This document shows, piece after piece, positions 62,979 to 64,000 of a stretch of 64,000 nucleotides of DNA. The DNA is taken from positions 335,001 to 399,000 of the forward strand of contig CAJNDS010001480.1 in the NCBI GenBank assembly GCA_905221605.1, in the 5' to 3' direction. Under the pieces are notes generated by a model. It saw only the letters and a program-made list of their open reading frames with translations, had not been told where the DNA came from and made no database searches. A program made the position numbers and the translations under genes. Each line of letters opens with the position of its first letter. Position 1 is the stretch's first letter. The DNA is from Symbiodinium natans (lineage: Eukaryota > Sar > Dinophyceae > Suessiales > Symbiodiniaceae).

Positions 62979-63404
62979 GGTTTGGGCTTTCGGGTGGTGA
63001 GGCCTCAAAAGCCCTTGCCAGAGCTAGAGGGCTTTAGGGTTTAGGTTTTAGGGTTTAGGGCTCAGGAGCTTTCCTCGGGCTTATGGCAGACTAGGGTTTG
63101 GGGAGTCTTCTTGCCTCGCACGCGGTCCGAACACCTACAAACTGCAACACCGACAGTAGCCCAACTACTTTGGGCATATACCCCCGGAAGCCCAAACTTT
63201 AGGCGGCTTAGGGTTTAGGGTTTAGGGTTTAGGGTTTAGGGTTTAGGGTTTAGGGTTTAGGGTTTAGGCCCTAAGCTCTGCATCTTGGGGTTGACCCCAA
63301 CCCTAAACCCTACACCCCAAACCGAACCCCAAGCCCGAAAGCCCAAACAGACAATTTCTAGGAAGTTTGCATGACAACCCTTTTGGTTTTGTAAACTCTC
63401 TAAG

Positions 63405-63547
63405 GGGATCGTGTGTGATGCAGCCAACGTCGCTGCAAGCTTTGAGTGGGGGCGCCCTCGCATCGCCTACATAATTTCGAGGCTGTCGGACGATTGGCCA
63501 AACCCATTTGTAGGATCTTCGGGCTCTCTCCTGTTCAACATTATGAG
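63405..63547 (+). CDS. Coding-like exon (48 codons, frame open 66)
   Basis: After TCTAAG the frame reads VCDAANVAASFEWGRP, YIISRLSDDWPNPFVG and SLLFNIM, then a possible donor AG/GTGGGG or TAA at 63573. The minus strand is also open (86 codons), partly through telomere-derived sequence. Unknown family. Confidence 0.48.
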
Positions 63548-63705
63548 GTGGGGTAAGCCTCACTCATCCGCCTAAACGCCAGACCCTCACTCCCAAACCC
63601 TAAACCCTAAACCCCCAAGCCCTCAAGCCCGAAACCCCAAACCCTAAACCCCAAACCCCCTAAACCCTAGACCCTAAACCCTAAACCCTCAACAAGACCT
63701 CCTAG

Positions 63706-63817
63706 AGCCCGCTGGGGAGTATTCCCTGGGCCAGGCGTGGTGGTGACGGTGAACAGGTCTTCCAGGCCACCTGCTATGGGAGTGCGTGGGTTCGAAGAGT
63801 GCCTGCGTGGAAGAAGG
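63706..63817 (+). CDS. Coding-like exon near the right edge
   Basis: CCCTAAA array on the left, CCTAG acceptor, frame SIPWARRGGDGEQVFQAT then YGSAWVRRVPAWKK, ending before GTTTAGG. Confidence 0.4.
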
Positions 63818-63929
63818 GTTTAGGGTTTAGGGTTTATGGTTTAGGGTTTAGGGTTTTAGGGTTTTAGGGTTTATGGTTTATGCATTAGGGTCTCGGGTTC
63901 AGGGTTTAAGGTTCAGGGATTAATTAGGC

Positions 63930-64000
63930 TTGGGATGCAGACAGTCCTGAATCGGGACTATTATAGGGGGGACTATAATCCCTATTAAGGACTGTTAGTA
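63930..64000. mobile_element. GGGATGTTCC-family MITE, truncated by the window edge
   Basis: TTGGGATG and ACAGTCCTGAATCGGGACTA on the left, ending in CCTATTAAGGACTGTTAGTA at base 64000. Confidence 0.8.

Larger units (their letters stand above)
1..64000. repeat. Interspersed telomeric heptamer (TTTAGGG / CCCTAAA), whole window
   Basis: Perfect and degenerate copies of TTTAGGG and its complement occur in nearly every kilobase and on both strands. Long clean arrays include 2233-2349, 4452-4538, 6646-6757, 9861-10010, 18471-18543, 30621-30731, 32114-32196, 32333-32395, 34100-34196, 45487-45581, 49764-49846, 52600-52700 and 58177-58267. Common decay products are TTTGGGG, TTCAGGG, GTTAGGG and CTTAGGG. 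The heptamer is the plant-type telomere unit, also used by dinoflagellates. Unique islands lie between the arrays, so this is an interstitial repeat family. Confidence 0.97.

Overview
The window is nuclear DNA of a eukaryote that looks like a dinoflagellate (Symbiodiniaceae-like is the best guess). The TTTAGGG telomere heptamer is scattered through all 64 kb in both orientations, as perfect arrays of 5-17 units and as decayed copies. It separates islands of ordinary sequence (about 60-300 bp), many of which can be read as exons. The only gene with a clear host homologue is a Mei2-like RRM gene, and it uses a GA-AG intron that carries a target-site duplication. Both traits fit dinoflagellates. 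Because the heptamer lies on both strands across the whole window, this is interspersed telomeric repeat, not a chromosome end.

Layout. 1-8400: heptamer arrays, small inverted-repeat elements, a 10-mer minisatellite (3667-4072) and single coding-like islands. 8450-24800: further islands, several of which chain into phase-consistent multi-exon models (8450-9305, 12536-14724, 15324-15856). 24881-29847: a complete tyrosine-recombinase (DIRS/PAT-type) retrotransposon with RT, RNase H and recombinase domains and split direct repeats, inserted in exact heptamer register into a CCCTAAA array. 29850-31700: islands and a 16-unit array. 31739-33355: the Mei2-like gene, three of whose introns contain telomere arrays. 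34465-36635: coding-like islands and a seven-exon model. 37046-43917: more short models, a 26-bp minisatellite (41206-42048) and MITEs. 44000-64000: the same mosaic, with decayed 8-10-mer versions of the telomere unit at 49980-50180 and 59150-59850.

At least six families of short inverted-repeat (MITE/introner-like) elements recur. The best defined is a 120-bp family with TA duplications, each copy sitting in the TTTA of a telomere unit.

Evidence grading. The retrotransposon domains and the Mei2 RRM are recognised by family motifs and are secure. All other gene models rest only on open frames, splice dinucleotides and matching phases. In a 30-codon island one of three frames stays open by chance about half the time, so I give these models modest confidence and mark them as predictions. 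I recognise no family for them.
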